Translations under genes and position numbers: made by a program
Source of the DNA: Rhododendron vialii
Lineage: Eukaryota > Streptophyta > Magnoliopsida > Ericales > Ericaceae
DNA length: 64,000 bases
Reading direction: 5' to 3'
Assembly: GCF_030253575.1 (NCBI RefSeq)
Contig: NC_080560.1
Location: 42,485,001-42,549,000 of the forward strand
Shown: piece by piece, positions 34,345-47,015 of the stretch
Layout: each line of letters starts with the position of its first letter
Numbering within the stretch: the first letter of the stretch is position 1
Notes under the pieces: generated by a model
Told to the model about the DNA's origin: nothing
Databases searched by the model: none
What the model saw: only the letters and a program-made list of their open reading frames with translations

Positions 34345-35153
34345 TGTGGGGGCGTGATTTCTTCGTGATCCTTCTTGCGTAGCTGTTCGCACGTGAGATG
34401 GCGTCGATCTTGATGTACCTGCAGAACCGAAGGGGGTTGTTCCCCCGGAAAGAAGCTCCGACGAACTAGTCAGTAGGTGGAGAAGAGAAGAAGAAGTTTA
34501 ATGAGAGAATATCTTAGAAGAGAGAAAAATGCTGTTGCTTTTTTTAGTTCAGAGAGGGTCCTTTTCTTAGTGGTGTTGCTCTTCTATTTATAGGCAAAGA
34601 GATGGAGTGCTGAGCAAGTTGGTCATACTTTCCACGTGTCACGTTCTGCTCGGTTGGCGCCTTCTAGCAGGGCCATTTAATGAACACCACTTCCCTAGTC
34701 TTTGAGAGCCACATGGGTTGATGTCAGAAAGGTCACATCATTCAGAGATGTCACTTCGAATGTCAGAGAAGACAGCTTATTTATCAGTAGATATTTATGG
34801 AAGGTTCCACAATCGTCTAAGCTCGACGGGACCCACTTCCGCCATACGAATTATCCGAGTGTAGGATATCCCGACCAAAGAAAACCCTAGCCGAACAAAC
34901 GGAAGTTCGTATCTGTGCGCTTGATGAGACCCCGAGCGAACTCATGTGTCGTATGTTCGGATACAACTTATAATCGTTCGGTGAAGTACTCATGGTTCCT
35001 TCTATCTTTCGGATAACTATTGGCAAGTTTGGCCGAAGCCCAAACTTATTTACCAGTGAACTGAGGTAGCTTAGATGACAGATCAAACAGCGTGTGAACC
35101 CTCACTCCCCCTTTCTGGACCTTGTGACCCTTCGGATATTTCGGCCCTCTACA
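34345..35153 (-). repeat. 3' LTR of the Tat element
   Basis: On the element's strand it starts TGTAGAGGG and ends GCCCCCACA, with the canonical TG...CA. A TATA-like CTATAAATAG on the minus strand (34583-34592) would serve as the retroviral-type promoter. The leader region near it is rich in TCTTCTTCTC. Confidence 0.95.
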
Positions 35154-35180
35154 ATAGCCCCTCAACTCCTTCTTTTCTTG
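35154..35180 (-). promoter_or_regulatory. Polypurine tract of the Tat element
   Basis: On the minus strand the sequence directly before the 3' LTR is purine-rich: AAGAAGGAGTTGAGGGGCTA. It is the expected priming site for second-strand synthesis. Confidence 0.65.
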
Positions 35181-35488
35181 CTCGGAAATGGAAGGAGGAG
35201 TTGAATAAGAATCTGGCCGAACGTAGACATAAATCCGAAGAACGATCGACTGGACGAACCGTTGAAGTTGAACGGACAGAAATGTTTGGAACGCTTCGAT
35301 ATGAGTGCGCAGCTTTCATTAAATGTTTCTGTAACCGTCGATTTGAATCGATGCCAAGTGTCACGATTTCATTGGGTAGTGGTACGGCACGTTTCACACC
35401 TGCCACGCGTCCTTCATCGAGCGGCACATCAGTCTCCCGCCCAAATCCAACGGCCAGGGTTAGAGACCGCTTTGAATTCCACACCCGG

Positions 35489-35496
35489 TATAAAAG
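35489..35496 (+). promoter_or_regulatory. TATA box of the antisense gene in the Tat element
   Basis: TATAAAAG follows a GC-rich stretch (CACACCCGG) and precedes a GAGAGA/CTCTCT leader on the plus strand. It stands about 615 bases before the ATG of the antisense gene. A GT-AG 5'-UTR intron fits between CTCAG|GTATTT (about 35634) and TTTCTAG|GT (about 36100). Confidence 0.6.
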
Positions 35497-36103
35497 GGGA
35501 GAGGGAAGGAGAGAGAAGGTTACTCTCTCTCTGACTCTCGATCGTTTTACTGTTCAAGCACCATTCCAGACTGAAATCGCCAGAAATCTGCATATTTGAA
35601 GGTTTTTGATCACAGATTTCTCTTGATTTCTCAGGTATTTCTCGAGTTCTTTCATCCGTTGATATGATTTGTGTGTTTTTTGAGTGCTTTTGCCCCTTTT
35701 GTTGGCTTTTTCTTTTTCGTTTGGACTGAAACGACCGCCTGATAACCCAGGTGTTCATGTGTTCTTCCGAACATGTGAACACCTTCAAATCGTGTTCTTC
35801 CGAACACGCGAACACCTTCAGAGGTGAGGTTTTTCCAAAGGGGCAGTCTTTAAGAAGCTTTACAAGCCTTGTTAAGCTTCTCAATCTCTGCTTCCCCATT
35901 GGAAACGCGTAGGGTTCCCCATCGTTTCCCTGAGCGGTATAAGTCCTTCCTTCGGAATTTATTCCGAAGGGATATCGCTCGGGAAATAACCGAGCAGAGT
36001 TGGGATCTCCCCTAACGACACAGAACACCGAACGTAGGCACTTAGATTCCTGACCATGCAAATCGCTAACGGTCTTATCCCATGCATTTATTTGTTTCTA
36101 GGT

Positions 36104-38613
36104 ATGGAGTCTGCAAAGTCAACTTCTTCGGGCGAATCTTATCGGTCGGTGGATTCCGAAGATTCGGATTTTGGTAGATCCGAACCAGGGTTAGCCGAAG
36201 CTATAAGAGATTTCGCCCGGAACTACCGAACGGGGTCAAGTGGAAGGATCCCCGAGGGTGTAGAAGGAATCGACTACCCCGCCATGGTGGCTCCTCTCCG
36301 AACAGTGGGGCCGGACCCCGATATTATAGATATAGGCGAGTCGTCATCCGAAAGTCCTCATGACGAAGTAAAAGAGGAAAAAGAGGCCGAAGGAGCTGAC
36401 GAAGCCGAGTCGGGACCAGGGACTCCCCTCGTTTCGTCAAGCCGAGCGAGTGAAGGAGCAGGATTTGTCGGGGAATCCTCATCGCATCCGCCGAAGGCAA
36501 AGAGGAAGATCGTCCCAATGGATCCCGATGTGATTCTTGACCGAACGGGGAAGGACCCCTGCCCTTACTTGGAATGCTTCCAAGATAAGAAGAGCCTGGA
36601 CATCTTCCGAGCCATTTATGACAGCCCCAACGACGTTATCATTACACCCGTTTGAGGGAACCGAATAAGATACAGTGATGAACACGTCACCGTCCCCTTG
36701 ATGGCAATCACAGAAGGGGGCTTTCGGTTCCCGATGCATAGAGTTTTGAGAGAGATACTTCACCGTTTCAATCTCACTCCGTGCCAACTGAGCGTCAACT
36801 CCTACCGCATCATTCACTCGGTAATCGTCCTTGCCGAAATGAAGATGTTCCGACTAGAAGCATTTCACTTTTTTGAAAATTATATGGTGTCGAGAAACGT
36901 TCGGTACTCTCGGTACTACCTCTGCTCCCGGAGGAAGATGCAAAAGATCATTCCCGAGGGCATGTACGACTCGGAGAAGTGGGCCTCCGATTACGTCGAG
37001 GTTCGGGGAAATTTTCAGTTCCCCGAACAAGAGCATGGCCAATTTGAAATAGCCACACGAAGGGGAACGCCGAGTAAGAGCATTTGTCCGTTATTTCAAA
37101 TGTTTATTCTTTCTGTCGCTCTGATTTCACTTGTCAATTTTAACTGACGATTTCATGATTTTCTTCGACAGATACCACCAAGCTTAACAAGGTACTGTTA
37201 AGGGCGGCCAAAGGTTGCGGTCTTGCCGACTCCCTGCTCACTATCCCAGCGGAGGAGAGAGACGCCCCAACAATCCTCAAATATAAAGCTACATACGGCG
37301 GTCGGATCCGACGAAAGGTAACTGACGAGCCTGAGCAGTCCGAGGACATCCCACAAGAGCTCCAACCGAGCGTCGACAAACCCCTCCGAGGGTCAATCCG
37401 ACTTCCGACCGAAGAAGAATCTTTCTTTGAACAAGAAGTTATGCCTCCGAGAAATATCAAGGAAGTTCTCCAGAAGAAGCTGGAGGAAAAAGAGAGGGAG
37501 AAGGCCCAACTACTGAAGGCTGGAGCCGCAGCCGCTTCGGGCTCAGCGCCGAGCAAGAAAGTCCCACCTCCCCCACCCTCCAAAAAATGACCACTGAGCG
37601 CCCCTCTTTCTCTGAAGGAACCACCCGCGAGCAAGAAGACAAGGGCGGCTTCGAAGGGAAAGGGCCACGAAGTGGAGCAACCGAAGGAAGCCTCGGCAGA
37701 AGGAGAACGGAGGGTGCCTGCCTTAGACCTTGACACCCCATGGGTGCCAAACTTCATCACACCTGGCAAGAAACAGGTTCTCAAATCGGACAGCCTGAGG
37801 GAGGACCCCTCTCGGGCTTTCACTCTCCACTCGGGGCTAGCTTTGCCGAAGGATGTACAGAGTCCCCCTTCTCTGAAGGCAGCCCTGAATGAATACTACT
37901 ATCACGTTGGAAGGGTAAGTAAATTCTTTCATACTTGCAATGATTTTTTTTTTCTTTTTTTGCACATGCCTTATTTCGTCGGAATGACTTTCATTTTGCT
38001 TTGTTTACAGGCCACCCAGTTCATAATGAGTGCCCAACTTCATCTCACCGAGCATGATAAGAAGTCAAAACTGATGAAGCAGTCGGTGGAGTACAACAAG
38101 GCCCTGGCCGAGGATTACAAGAAGGGCTTGGAGCAATCCGAGCTCGTAAGGCAAAGCCTGGAAGTTCAGGTTGCCAATCAGAATGATCTAATCAAGGGCC
38201 TGCAGGAGTCTGCCGAACAAACCAGGGCTGAGGGCAAAGACGAGGGGCTGGCTGAAGGGAGAGCCTTGGGGAGAGAAGAAATGAAGAAGGAGATGGAGAA
38301 AGAGATGCTGGGGCAGTACGAGAAAGGATATGCCCAGGCCGAAGAAGATGTGGCCGATCAAATCCTTGAAGTGCAGGATGAGATCAAGGAGGGCCAGCAC
38401 AAAGAGAGCTTTATGCTCAGCTACAATAGGGGTCTTGACGACGCAGGCGTTGAGGCTGACGACGAGAGGAGGAGTCTGGTGGAAATACCACCCTTCGCCC
38501 TTGCCGAAGTTGCAGCAGAGGAGACAACAGCTGACGCTGCTGACTCGACCACCCTACCTACCCCTGCCGACGCTCCAACCCTACCAGCCCCTGCCGACGC
38601 TGCAGCAGATTAA
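36104..38613 (+). pseudogene. Spliced antisense gene of the Tat element (transposase_28-like / retrotransposon antisense ORF), with two in-frame stops
   Basis: Exons are 36104-37073, 37172-37914 and 38011-38613 (GT-AG, phases closing, 772 codons). The frame opens with an acidic, serine-rich region (about residues 1-165). A globular part follows (EGGFRFPMHRVLREILHRFN, then SRYYLCSRRKM). It recalls the "putative plant transposon protein" family PF04195 that accompanies Tat elements in antisense. A lysine/proline-rich linker and a long coiled coil come next (about 570-720, repeated Lys/Glu/Gln), and an Ala/Pro/Thr tail ends the protein. In-frame TGA codons at 36653-36655 and 37588-37590 interrupt it, consistent with C-to-T decay. 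Its function is unknown; it could affect silencing or particle assembly, but nothing here shows that. It is convergent with gag-pol, about 0.6 kb apart. Confidence 0.75.
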
Positions 38614-38990
38614 ATTTGTTCTCGTTTAGTTTTTTTTTTTTTTTTTGTTTAATATTTTTGAATATGGTTGGATCCGAACAGTGGGAACCCTGCCAACCAT
38701 TGGATGTAACTAGAACATGTTAGAAAATTTCTTTTTGAATGACAATCGTCTAGTCGTTCGGTATGGATGTTGTTTCCAAGTATATAAATATTTGCCAAGT
38801 CTTTTTATTCGGTAGATACATCACAACTCAAAAATTTTCGAAGTCTTTTCATTCGGAAGGACTGTTTATGTGATTTTGAAGTCACTAAGAGATGAACTCA
38901 GGTTTACCCATATAGTAGCCCCCTGCCCTATTGTATTACTGGAGGAATAGAATAAGGCAGTAGAATGGAAAAACTGAGCCGAAAAAGTGA

Positions 38991-39094
38991 TCATGGGTTT
39001 CGAGAATTTCACCCGAACAAACAAATGGCTTCGAGAGTTTCACCCGAACAAACAAATTATCATGGGCTTCGAGAATTTCACCCGAACAAACAAG
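38991..39094 (+). repeat. Short tandem repeats between the antisense gene and pol
   Basis: Three copies of TTCGAGAATTTCACCCGAAC with AAACAA linkers, at intervals of 31-38 bases. Tandem repeats in this untranslated segment are common in Tat elements. Confidence 0.8.
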
Positions 39095-39221
39095 TTACCG
39101 GAGCTAGATAAAAGACCCCATGTGTAAAAATAAAGTAGAATACTGGACGAATTTATATTAAGTGCATGACGCTCAAAAGCGTATGGGCCGAACAAAAATG
39201 TAAATACAAAAGATGCCAATA

Positions 39222-42200
39222 CTAGCCATGGAATTTCCTAAGCTTTTGGGCATTCCATGGATTAGCGATTCGCGTGCCATCCATCTCAGCAAGCTTGTAG
39301 ACTCCATGCCCGATCTTCTCAACCACTCGGTAAGGTCCTTCATAGGGGTCTTTTAGTTTGGTCAACTTTGACGCTTCGGTAACCATCCGAAGGACTAAGT
39401 CCCCGACGTTGAATGGTCGAGCACGAACATTGCGGTTGTAGCCCCTTGCAACTTCTTGCTGGTACGCGGCGTGCCGAAGGTTAGCATTGTCACGTAGTTC
39501 TTCGGCTAAATCTAACTCGGCACCCACAAGAGCATTGTTATCTACAGGGTTAAAACTCTTCGTCCGGGCTGTAGGGATCATAGTAGATAAAGGGAGGACA
39601 ACCTCCATACCGTAGGCCATAGCAAACGGAGTACGACCGGTGGACCGCCGAGGTGTTGTTCGATAGGCCCACAAGACGTGTGGAAGCTCTTCCACCCACT
39701 TATCGAGCTTCCGATCCAGACGGCGCTTTAGCCCCCGAGTGATTGTCTTGTTCGATGTTTCGGCTTGTCCATTACCTTGAGGATATGCCACCGAGGAATT
39801 TTGGATGGTGATGTGGCGCTTCGCATAAAAAGCTTTGAGGGCGGAGGCAACAAATTGGGAGCCATTATCATAAAGGATGGCGTACGGTACGCCGAACCTG
39901 GAGATGATGTGCTTCCAAATAAAGCGTTCCACGTCCCCGGCGATGGTCTTGATCATGGGGGAAGTTTCTACCCACTTGGTGAACAAATCTGTGGCAGTGA
40001 GCATGCACTCAAATCCTCCTGGCGCCTTCGGTATCTTGCCAACTATGTCAAAGGCCCAAACCGCGAACGGCCACGGACTGGTGATCATTTTAAGGGGGAA
40101 TGCAGGCTGGTGGATGAGAGATGCTTGCTTTTGACACCGAACACAGAGCTTCACGTATTCTTCGGATTGTTTGACCATCTTCGGCCACCAATAGCCCTGT
40201 GTCAGGGCACGCTGTGCAAGGGACCGTCCTCCTGAGTGAGCCCCACAGCTACCCGAATGAAGTTCCTCCAGAACGGCTGGCACAAGGTCGTCGTGGACGA
40301 CACGCAGATCGGGGCCAGTGAAAGTTCGTCGGTAGAGATTGTCGTTCGGTCCCAGGAAAAAATTGGCAGCTCGGCAACGGATTTTGTACGCTTCGCACTT
40401 GTTCGTCGGTAGCACTTGGTTCTTCAGGTAAGCAACCACAGAATCCAGCTGGCTTGGGCCGAGGGTGATGGCCATAACCTGTTCACACGGCTTTTCGAAG
40501 CTTGGTTTGGGGACCTCGTCAAAGATGATGGTGCGACTGCCCGAGGTCTTGTAGACTGAAGCAAGACCTGCAAGGGCGTCAGCATGGGCGTTATGCTCCC
40601 GAGCGATCCACTCCATTTCTACGCGTCCAAATCTTCCAAACAAAGCTAAGACGTGGCTCACGTAAGCATTCATACGTTGATCTTTGGCTTGATAATCATC
40701 GTTTAAATGCCCCACAATGAGCTGAGAGTCACAAAAGACATGAACCGAATCTGCATCCAGCCGAAGAGCAAGTTGGAGGCCTGCAATTAGAGCTTCATAT
40801 TCCGCCTCGTTGTTCGTCGCCGTGTACCCAATCGAAACCACGCTTTCATGAACAGTCCCGCTGGGTGACACAAGGACGATGCCTGCACCAGCTCCATGAA
40901 CATTAGAAGCTCCATCGACGGTTAGTCGCCAAGCGTCGCCGGAGAAGAGCTTCCATTGTCGTTTGGGTTTCTTGCGTCCGAGGGAATACCGAGCACGGAG
41001 TGGTTCGGCATGACAGCTGGACGACCCTTCCAAAACCTCTTCTTCTTGAATCTGAGCTTCTTCAGTGGCATTTGCCAGGGCATTGGCCTCGTCTTGTAAG
41101 CCGGGAGTGAGTTCGGCAAAGAAGTCGGCCAAGACCTGCCCTTTGATAGCTGTCCGAGGCTCGAATTGGATGTCGAAGTTGGCCAAGTCTTGAGAGAACT
41201 TCAGGATCCGGCTCGACGTGCCCGTTTTTCGAAGAACAGCTTTGAGAGGAAACTCAGTGAGGACCACAATCCTATGAGATTGAAAGTAGGGCAAGAGGCT
41301 CGTTTTAGCAGAAACGAGAGCCAATGCTAACTTTTCCATAGGCAGATACCTCGTCTGAGAATCCGTCATCGTTTTACTGGAATAGAAGATCGGTTGATGG
41401 TCCATCCCTTCTTTCCGAACAAGAACCGCGCTCGTTGCATGGTCGGAAATAGCAAGGTAAAGATATAGATCTTCATCGGGTAGGGGCTTGACGAGCAAAG
41501 GAGCGTGAGATAGGTATTGCTTTAAAGATTGCAGAGCCTGCTCGCACTCCTCTGTCCATACAAATCTGTGTCGGCTTGTTGTGATTGCTCGGAAGAACGG
41601 GCGGCAGAGATCGCTCGAACGTCGAATGAAACGGTTCAAGGCAGCAACCATCCCCGTGAGCCGCTGTACCTCTTTAATTGTCGTCGGAGCTCGGAGCCTC
41701 TGCACAGCCAAAATTTGGGTAGGGTCAGCTTCGATTCCTCGGCGACTCACCATGTACCCTAGGAATTTCCCCGAGCTAACGCCGAACGCACACTTCTCGG
41801 CATTGAGACGTAGCTTCCTATGTTTTAGAACAGCAAAGACCTCTCCCAGATCTCGAAGGTGATCTCGAGCGAATCTGCTTCTGCAAACCAAATCGTCAAT
41901 ATAAGCTTCTACTTTTACGCCGAGCATGCCAGGAAACATCTTCGTGATGGAGCGTTGGAAGGTGGCGCCTGCATTCTTAAGGCCGAACGGGACAACCTTG
42001 TAGCAGAAGGTTCCCCGAGGCGAGATGAAGGCCGTTTTTTTCTGATCTTTCGGATCCAAAGCTATTTGATGGTAGCCCCGATACGCGTCCATGAAGCTCA
42101 AGCGCTCACATCCTGCCATTGCATCTACCATCTGCTCAATCCGAGGAAGTGGAAATCGATCCATAGGGCAGGCATCATTGAGGTTCGTGTAATCGACACA

Positions 42201-45200
42201 AACCCTTAGTTTCCCATTTTTCTTCGAGACAACCACTGGGTTGGCAAGCCAGGTGGGGTATAGCACTTCCCGAATGACGCCAGCTTCCAACAGTTGATTC
42301 ACCTCTGCTATCACAGCTTCGGTATGTGCGGTCAACGAGCGTCGGACTTTTTGCACAACCGGTCGCCTATTCGGATCTACATTCAATGAGTGCATGGCGA
42401 ACGAATGGTCCACGCCCGGCATGTCTTGTGGAGTCCAAGCAAAGACCTCTATGTTTCTCATCAAGAATTGATACATCTCCTCACGTTCGTCCATGCTTAA
42501 TGAACTCCCGATCAAAAAATATCTTCCTTCTTCCCCAGGAATGGAAAAACGTATTAGCTCCTCGGTTGACCGTTGTTCGGCAGGTACACCAACATCCTCA
42601 ATCACTGGGGTAGGAGCGGCAGCCACGCATTGTACCTCCATGCAGCTCTGTTTGTTCGTTACAGTGCTGATGTAGCATTTCTTGGATTGGATTTGATCGC
42701 CTCGGAGGCTTTCCTGTCGTCTGTTCCATCCGACGAATTTTACCACCTGGTGATAGGTTGAAGCCACCGCTTGCATTTCGTGTAGCCAGGTTCAGCCAAG
42801 AATGACGTTGTACGGACTTGGCGAAGCGACCACCACAAATTCGATCTCCAGGACACGTGATCCAGCTCGCACAGGGAGGGTAATCAGGCCGAGTGGCCAC
42901 ACCGGGGCTCCAGTAAAACTGACAAGGGGAGTTGACGCCGTCCGAAGTTGAGCGGGAGATAGTCCGAGGCTCTGATAAGTGGAGAAAAACATGACATCGG
43001 CCGAGCTTCCCTGATCTATCAATACCCGTTGTACGGTTGAATTTTCAATAGCAACAGTGATAACGAGGGCATCTGCATGTGGAAGTTGCACTCCTTTTAA
43101 GTCGTTGGAAGAAAAAGTTATGGTGCCGCCGAAGCTCGGATCTTCCCACTTTCGCTTTCCCGAAGCGCCCACGTTGCAGACTGATAGAGAGGTGACAGCC
43201 CTGTCAATTTCTGAATGAAGCTTGGCCGCCCTTCCTTCGGAAACTAGCCCTTGTATTACGCTTACGAGATTGCCAACAAGAGGGGGAGGTGGAGGAAGTG
43301 GATTTTGCCGAACGTCAATCCACTGATTGAGGTGACCGGCAGCTGCTAGCTCTTCTAGATACCTTTTGAAAGGTGGGCATTGCGTGGTGTAGTGGCCACG
43401 TTCCTTATGATACGTGCACATCCTTGGTCCGCTTCCGACGGTGCCTAAGAGTACCGTTGGCCAAACAAAGAACGGCAATTTGCCGATGATGTTAAGAAGT
43501 TTATAGATAGGTTCAGTGAATACCGTACGCTCGGCGACATTCTCGTCCGGTCGGGGTTCTCTTTTCGTTTGTGTCCAGGATTGTGGCTGAGGGTGCTGCG
43601 GGGGTCGGCCCTTGTTGTTCGACTTATTCGATGCCTGGCCCGAGCTACCCTGGCTTCCTTGCCCTTGGCGAACGTTCAATACCTGCTTCTTTGGCCTTAT
43701 CGTCTTGGTAGGTTCAGCCTTTGACGTGTGTCGCTCGGCCATTGCTTCTTCGTGAACGCAATCCTTCTCGATTATTGTCATGAGCTCTCCCATCGTCTTA
43801 GGTGGATTTCGTGAGAGGTCACGAAACATTGCCGAGGTTGGATCCAACCCATTCATGAAAGACTCGGCTGCTACTCCTTGATCACAGTCGGGAATAAGGT
43901 TATAGTCTTCCCAGTAACGCTCGGTATACAGTCGCAGCATTTCTCCCGCCGCTCTTCGCATGTTCACCAGCATCGATAATGTCTTCGGTTGAATGTTGCT
44001 GGTAACGAAGCGTTTGCTAAACTCCAATTCTAGCTCATTGAAGCAAGAAATGGATTTGGGCTTCAACTGATTATACCATAACATGATCGGTTCACTGAGA
44101 GTGAGCGGGAAGATTTTACACATAAGGGCGTCAGAAAAGTTATGGAGGCTCATGGTTTGCCTGAAACGACAAACGAATGCGACTGCGTCTTCTTTTGCCT
44201 CATAACGCTTCAGCTTCGGCATGACGAATCTGTCTGGCGGCCGCTCTTGTTGAATAGCATCCACAAAGGGGGAAGCCTTTGCCTTCCCGAGCTTCGAATT
44301 GTCTTCGGCTGCGACCTGCGGGACAATAGGGGGAGGAACATCAGTATGCCGCTCCGGAGTCTTTCTTTTTTCCCGCCGATGGTGCCGACGGTGCTCCTCT
44401 TTTTCCCTTGGTGGTCGAGCAGCTAACATTAAGGGCGCATGTGCCTCCCTCAAGCTCGTCAATGGAGCGTTTCTAGGCTAAAGAGCCGGGTCGATGGGTT
44501 GACACACGGTTGGCAGGCCTGTGAATTGATCGTACAGGATAATCGTATTATCGTGCTCCAAACGGTTTCCTCGGCTTTCGGATCGGTGGCGACTGCCAGA
44601 GTTTGCCGAATGCCTTCCGTCGTGTCGTTCGGAATTGTGTCTCAATCGAACCGAATATTCCCGGTTGCTGCTGCTGCGTACGTGCCGAGGTGGATTGTTT
44701 AAATCCACGGGCCTCTTCCCACTTCTTGGACTCAATTGTCGTTCGAAATGATGTTGCGTTCGGACGGACGCGCCTCTTCCGTTAGTTCCAGCTGTTGAGC
44801 CCGTGGCCGAGGATCGAGTACTTTCGGCACGAATAATGCTCGTCAGCCGAGGTTGTGGAGCGCCTTGCTCAAGACGCTCAAAGACAGTCCGTCGCTCGGG
44901 AACGGCGATTTCGGCTGTTTGATCTGGGCGAGACGGTCTGCCCCGTTTTCGGTTCTTCTTCGGTCGACTGGGCTCGGCTGGATGTTCGTTTGCAGGGGTT
45001 ACAGTCAACCCTCCGTCTCGCTCCTCTAGCCGTTGTTGCAGCATGGTAATAACCGTTGCCTGACGTTTTTGTTCAGCCAAGGCGATATCCAACTCGGTCG
45101 GTGGAAAAGAAAGTTGGCAGGCTACGTGTGGAACCGCCCTAGCCGTTTGACGGGGCTCAAGGTTGATAGATCCGTAGCCCTCCAACCCAAGGGTAAAGTT

Positions 45201-45233
45201 CTCTGGGCCCGGAGGTGAGAGATGTTGAGCCAT
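39222..45233 (-). pseudogene. Gag-pol polyprotein of the Tat element, broken by two stops
   Basis: A single frame runs from 45233 to the TAG at 39222, interrupted by TAG at 44478-44480 (N-terminal gag) and TGA at 42792-42794 (between protease and RT). In order: an Arg/Ser-rich N-terminus; the retrotransposon gag domain (around DALMCKIFPLTLSEPIMLWY); a knuckle-like C..H....H....C motif (CTYHKERGHYTTQC); and an aspartic protease with DQGSS where most families have DTGSS. RT follows with FMDAYRGYHQI and the catalytic YIDD, then a gypsy RNase H, a second RNase H (LTVDGAS, NNEAEYEALI, ADALA), and integrase with an H..C-C zinc site. The integrase has catalytic D (AFDIVG), D (YDNGSQF) and E (GQAETSN). 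All catalytic residues are present apart from the protease variation, so the stops are the main lesions. Confidence 0.93.
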
Positions 45234-45340
45234 TTGTTCCGTGTAAATACAAAGAACAAACAGGATCTGAGATGAACACAGGCCCCTAACTGATTATGAA
45301 CGCGAACAACACAAAGAACACCCCGAAAGTTGCTTTCTGA

Positions 45341-45358
45341 TCCCCAGCAGAGTCGCCA
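45341..45358 (-). promoter_or_regulatory. Primer-binding site of the Tat element
   Basis: Two bases inside the 5' LTR, the element strand reads TGGCGACTCTGCTGGGGA. It resembles the TGGCGCC..GGGGA type of primer sites of Tat/Athila elements, not the usual initiator-Met site. The exact primer tRNA was not determined. Confidence 0.7.
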
Positions 45359-45360
45359 AT

Positions 45361-46169
45361 TGTGGGGGCGTGATTTCTTCGTGATCCTTCTTGCGTAGCT
45401 GTTCGCACGTGAGATGGCGTCGATCTTGATGTACCTGCAGAATCGGAGGGGGTTGTTCCTCCGGGAAGAAGCTCCGATGAACTAGTCAGTAGGTGGAGAA
45501 GAGAAGAAGAAGTTTAATGAGAGAATATCTTAGAAGAGAGAAAAATGCTGTTGCTTTTTTTAGTTCAGAGAGGGTCCTTTTCTTAGTGGTGTTGCTCTTC
45601 TATTTATAGGCAAAGAGATGGAGTGTTGAGCAAGTTAGTCATACTTTCCACGTGTCACGTTCTGCTCGGTTGGCGCCTTCTAGCAGGGCCATTTAATGAA
45701 CACCACTTCCCTAGTCTTTCAGAGCCACATGGGTTGATGTCAGAAAGGTCACATCGTTCAGAGATGTCACTTCGAATGTCAGAGAAGATAGCTTATTTAT
45801 CAGTAGATATTTATGGAAGGTTCCACAATCGTCTAAGCTCGGCGGGACCCACTTCCGCCATACGAATTATCCGAGCGTAGGATATCCCGACCGAAGAAAA
45901 CCCTAGCCGAACAAACGGAAGTTCGTATCTGTGCGCTTGATGAGACCCCGAGCGAACTCATGTGTCGTATGTTCGGATACAGCTTATAATCGTTCGGTGA
46001 AGTACTCGTGGTTCCTTCTATCCTTCGGATAACTATTGGCAAGTTTGGCCGAAGCCCAAACTTATTTACAGGTGAACTGAGGTAGCTTAGATGACAAATC
46101 AAACAGCGTGTGAACCCTCACTCCCCCTTTCTGGACCTTGTGACCCTTCGGATATTTCGGCCCTCTACA
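45361..46169 (-). repeat. 5' LTR of the Tat element
   Basis: Partner of the LTR at 34345-35153, of equal length. It has the same TATA-like CTATAAATAG at 45600-45609 (minus strand) and the same TG...CA ends, next to the target duplication AATAC. Confidence 0.95.
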
Positions 46170-46174
46170 AATAC

Positions 46175-47015
46175 TAGTTCCGCCATTGAATCTCGTAACC
46201 CTAAGATTCATGCTCATAAAAAAACGGAATAAATGGGTGACACGAAATTAAACCACAGTTATGCAGCATGTCAATGTGTTCTGAGGAGATATCTTACACG
46301 TTAGTGTACAAAACTCTCATTTACAGTAAAGAGCTAAATCTTGGAGACATATATAGTAGGTCAATGACGATAATTATTTGCATAGAGGAAGAACTTTGTG
46401 ACTCGAAGATGCCAAAATATTAAAGGCAAGCCGGCGGGGCTCCCGGCACCTCTCAAATTTTGTCTATTTTAGAGAAGTTCAAAAATGTGTACACTTGAAT
46501 AGTAACACTATGCACGGGATGGAAGAATATCTACGTAATTTTTCGATACAATTCATTATTGTCATTCCGGCCGATCCCGACGGGCAAATAGCAGTTGCCA
46601 CCAAGTACTGATCGGTTCAATATTCTTCAAATCACATTACTCAAATAGTATAAGAATACAGCATCGAGGAGGTTAATAGTTGGCATTGGTTGTAGGAAAT
46701 GAATCAGTGATGTATGGTACCATGTGCTTAACACTTAATATTCGTTCTTTTATCACAAGTGGAATTTATGAATTATAATGAAATACTAGTATATACTAAT
46801 AAACAAGTCACTCCATGCTTAGCATGTGTACCATGTTCTATGCATAGATTCAATTTTCTAAAGTAGGAATTTAAATTATGCCAATAAATTTGAGGGTTAC
46901 AGGTAGTTTAATTGCCCAAAGCTATCTATTTTGTATACTTTTTAATGATGCGATTAAATTCCATCCTTCTCAATCTGGGTAGTGCCTACTTGAGTGTCCA
47001 ATTGGTAATAACCTT
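46175..47015. other. Intergenic DNA beyond the Tat insertion
   Basis: No gene. Rejoining the flanks at AATAC gives a continuous AT-rich intergenic sequence, so the element did not break a recognisable gene. Confidence 0.4.

Larger units (their letters stand above)
34345..46169 (-). mobile_element. Tat-lineage Ty3/gypsy LTR retrotransposon, complete, 11.8 kb
   Basis: Two 809-bp LTRs (34345-35153 and 45361-46169) bound the element, with a 5-bp target duplication AATAC at 34340-34344 and 46170-46174. The element runs on the minus strand: the primer-binding site is beside the right LTR, the polypurine tract beside the left one. Gag-pol order is gag, protease, RT, RNase H, a second (archaeal-type) RNase H, integrase. 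The second RNase H, together with an extra antisense gene between pol and the 3' LTR, is diagnostic of the Tat branch. By eye I count about 19 differences between the LTRs, roughly 2.3 percent and almost all transitions, so insertion is fairly recent. Four in-frame stops (two in gag-pol, two in the antisense gene) mean this copy is not autonomous. Confidence 0.96.

Noticed and set aside
39765..40235. 156-residue open frame on + opposite pol
   Set aside because: It is the reverse shadow of the integrase/RNase H coding region, whose codon constraint leaves frames open on the other strand.
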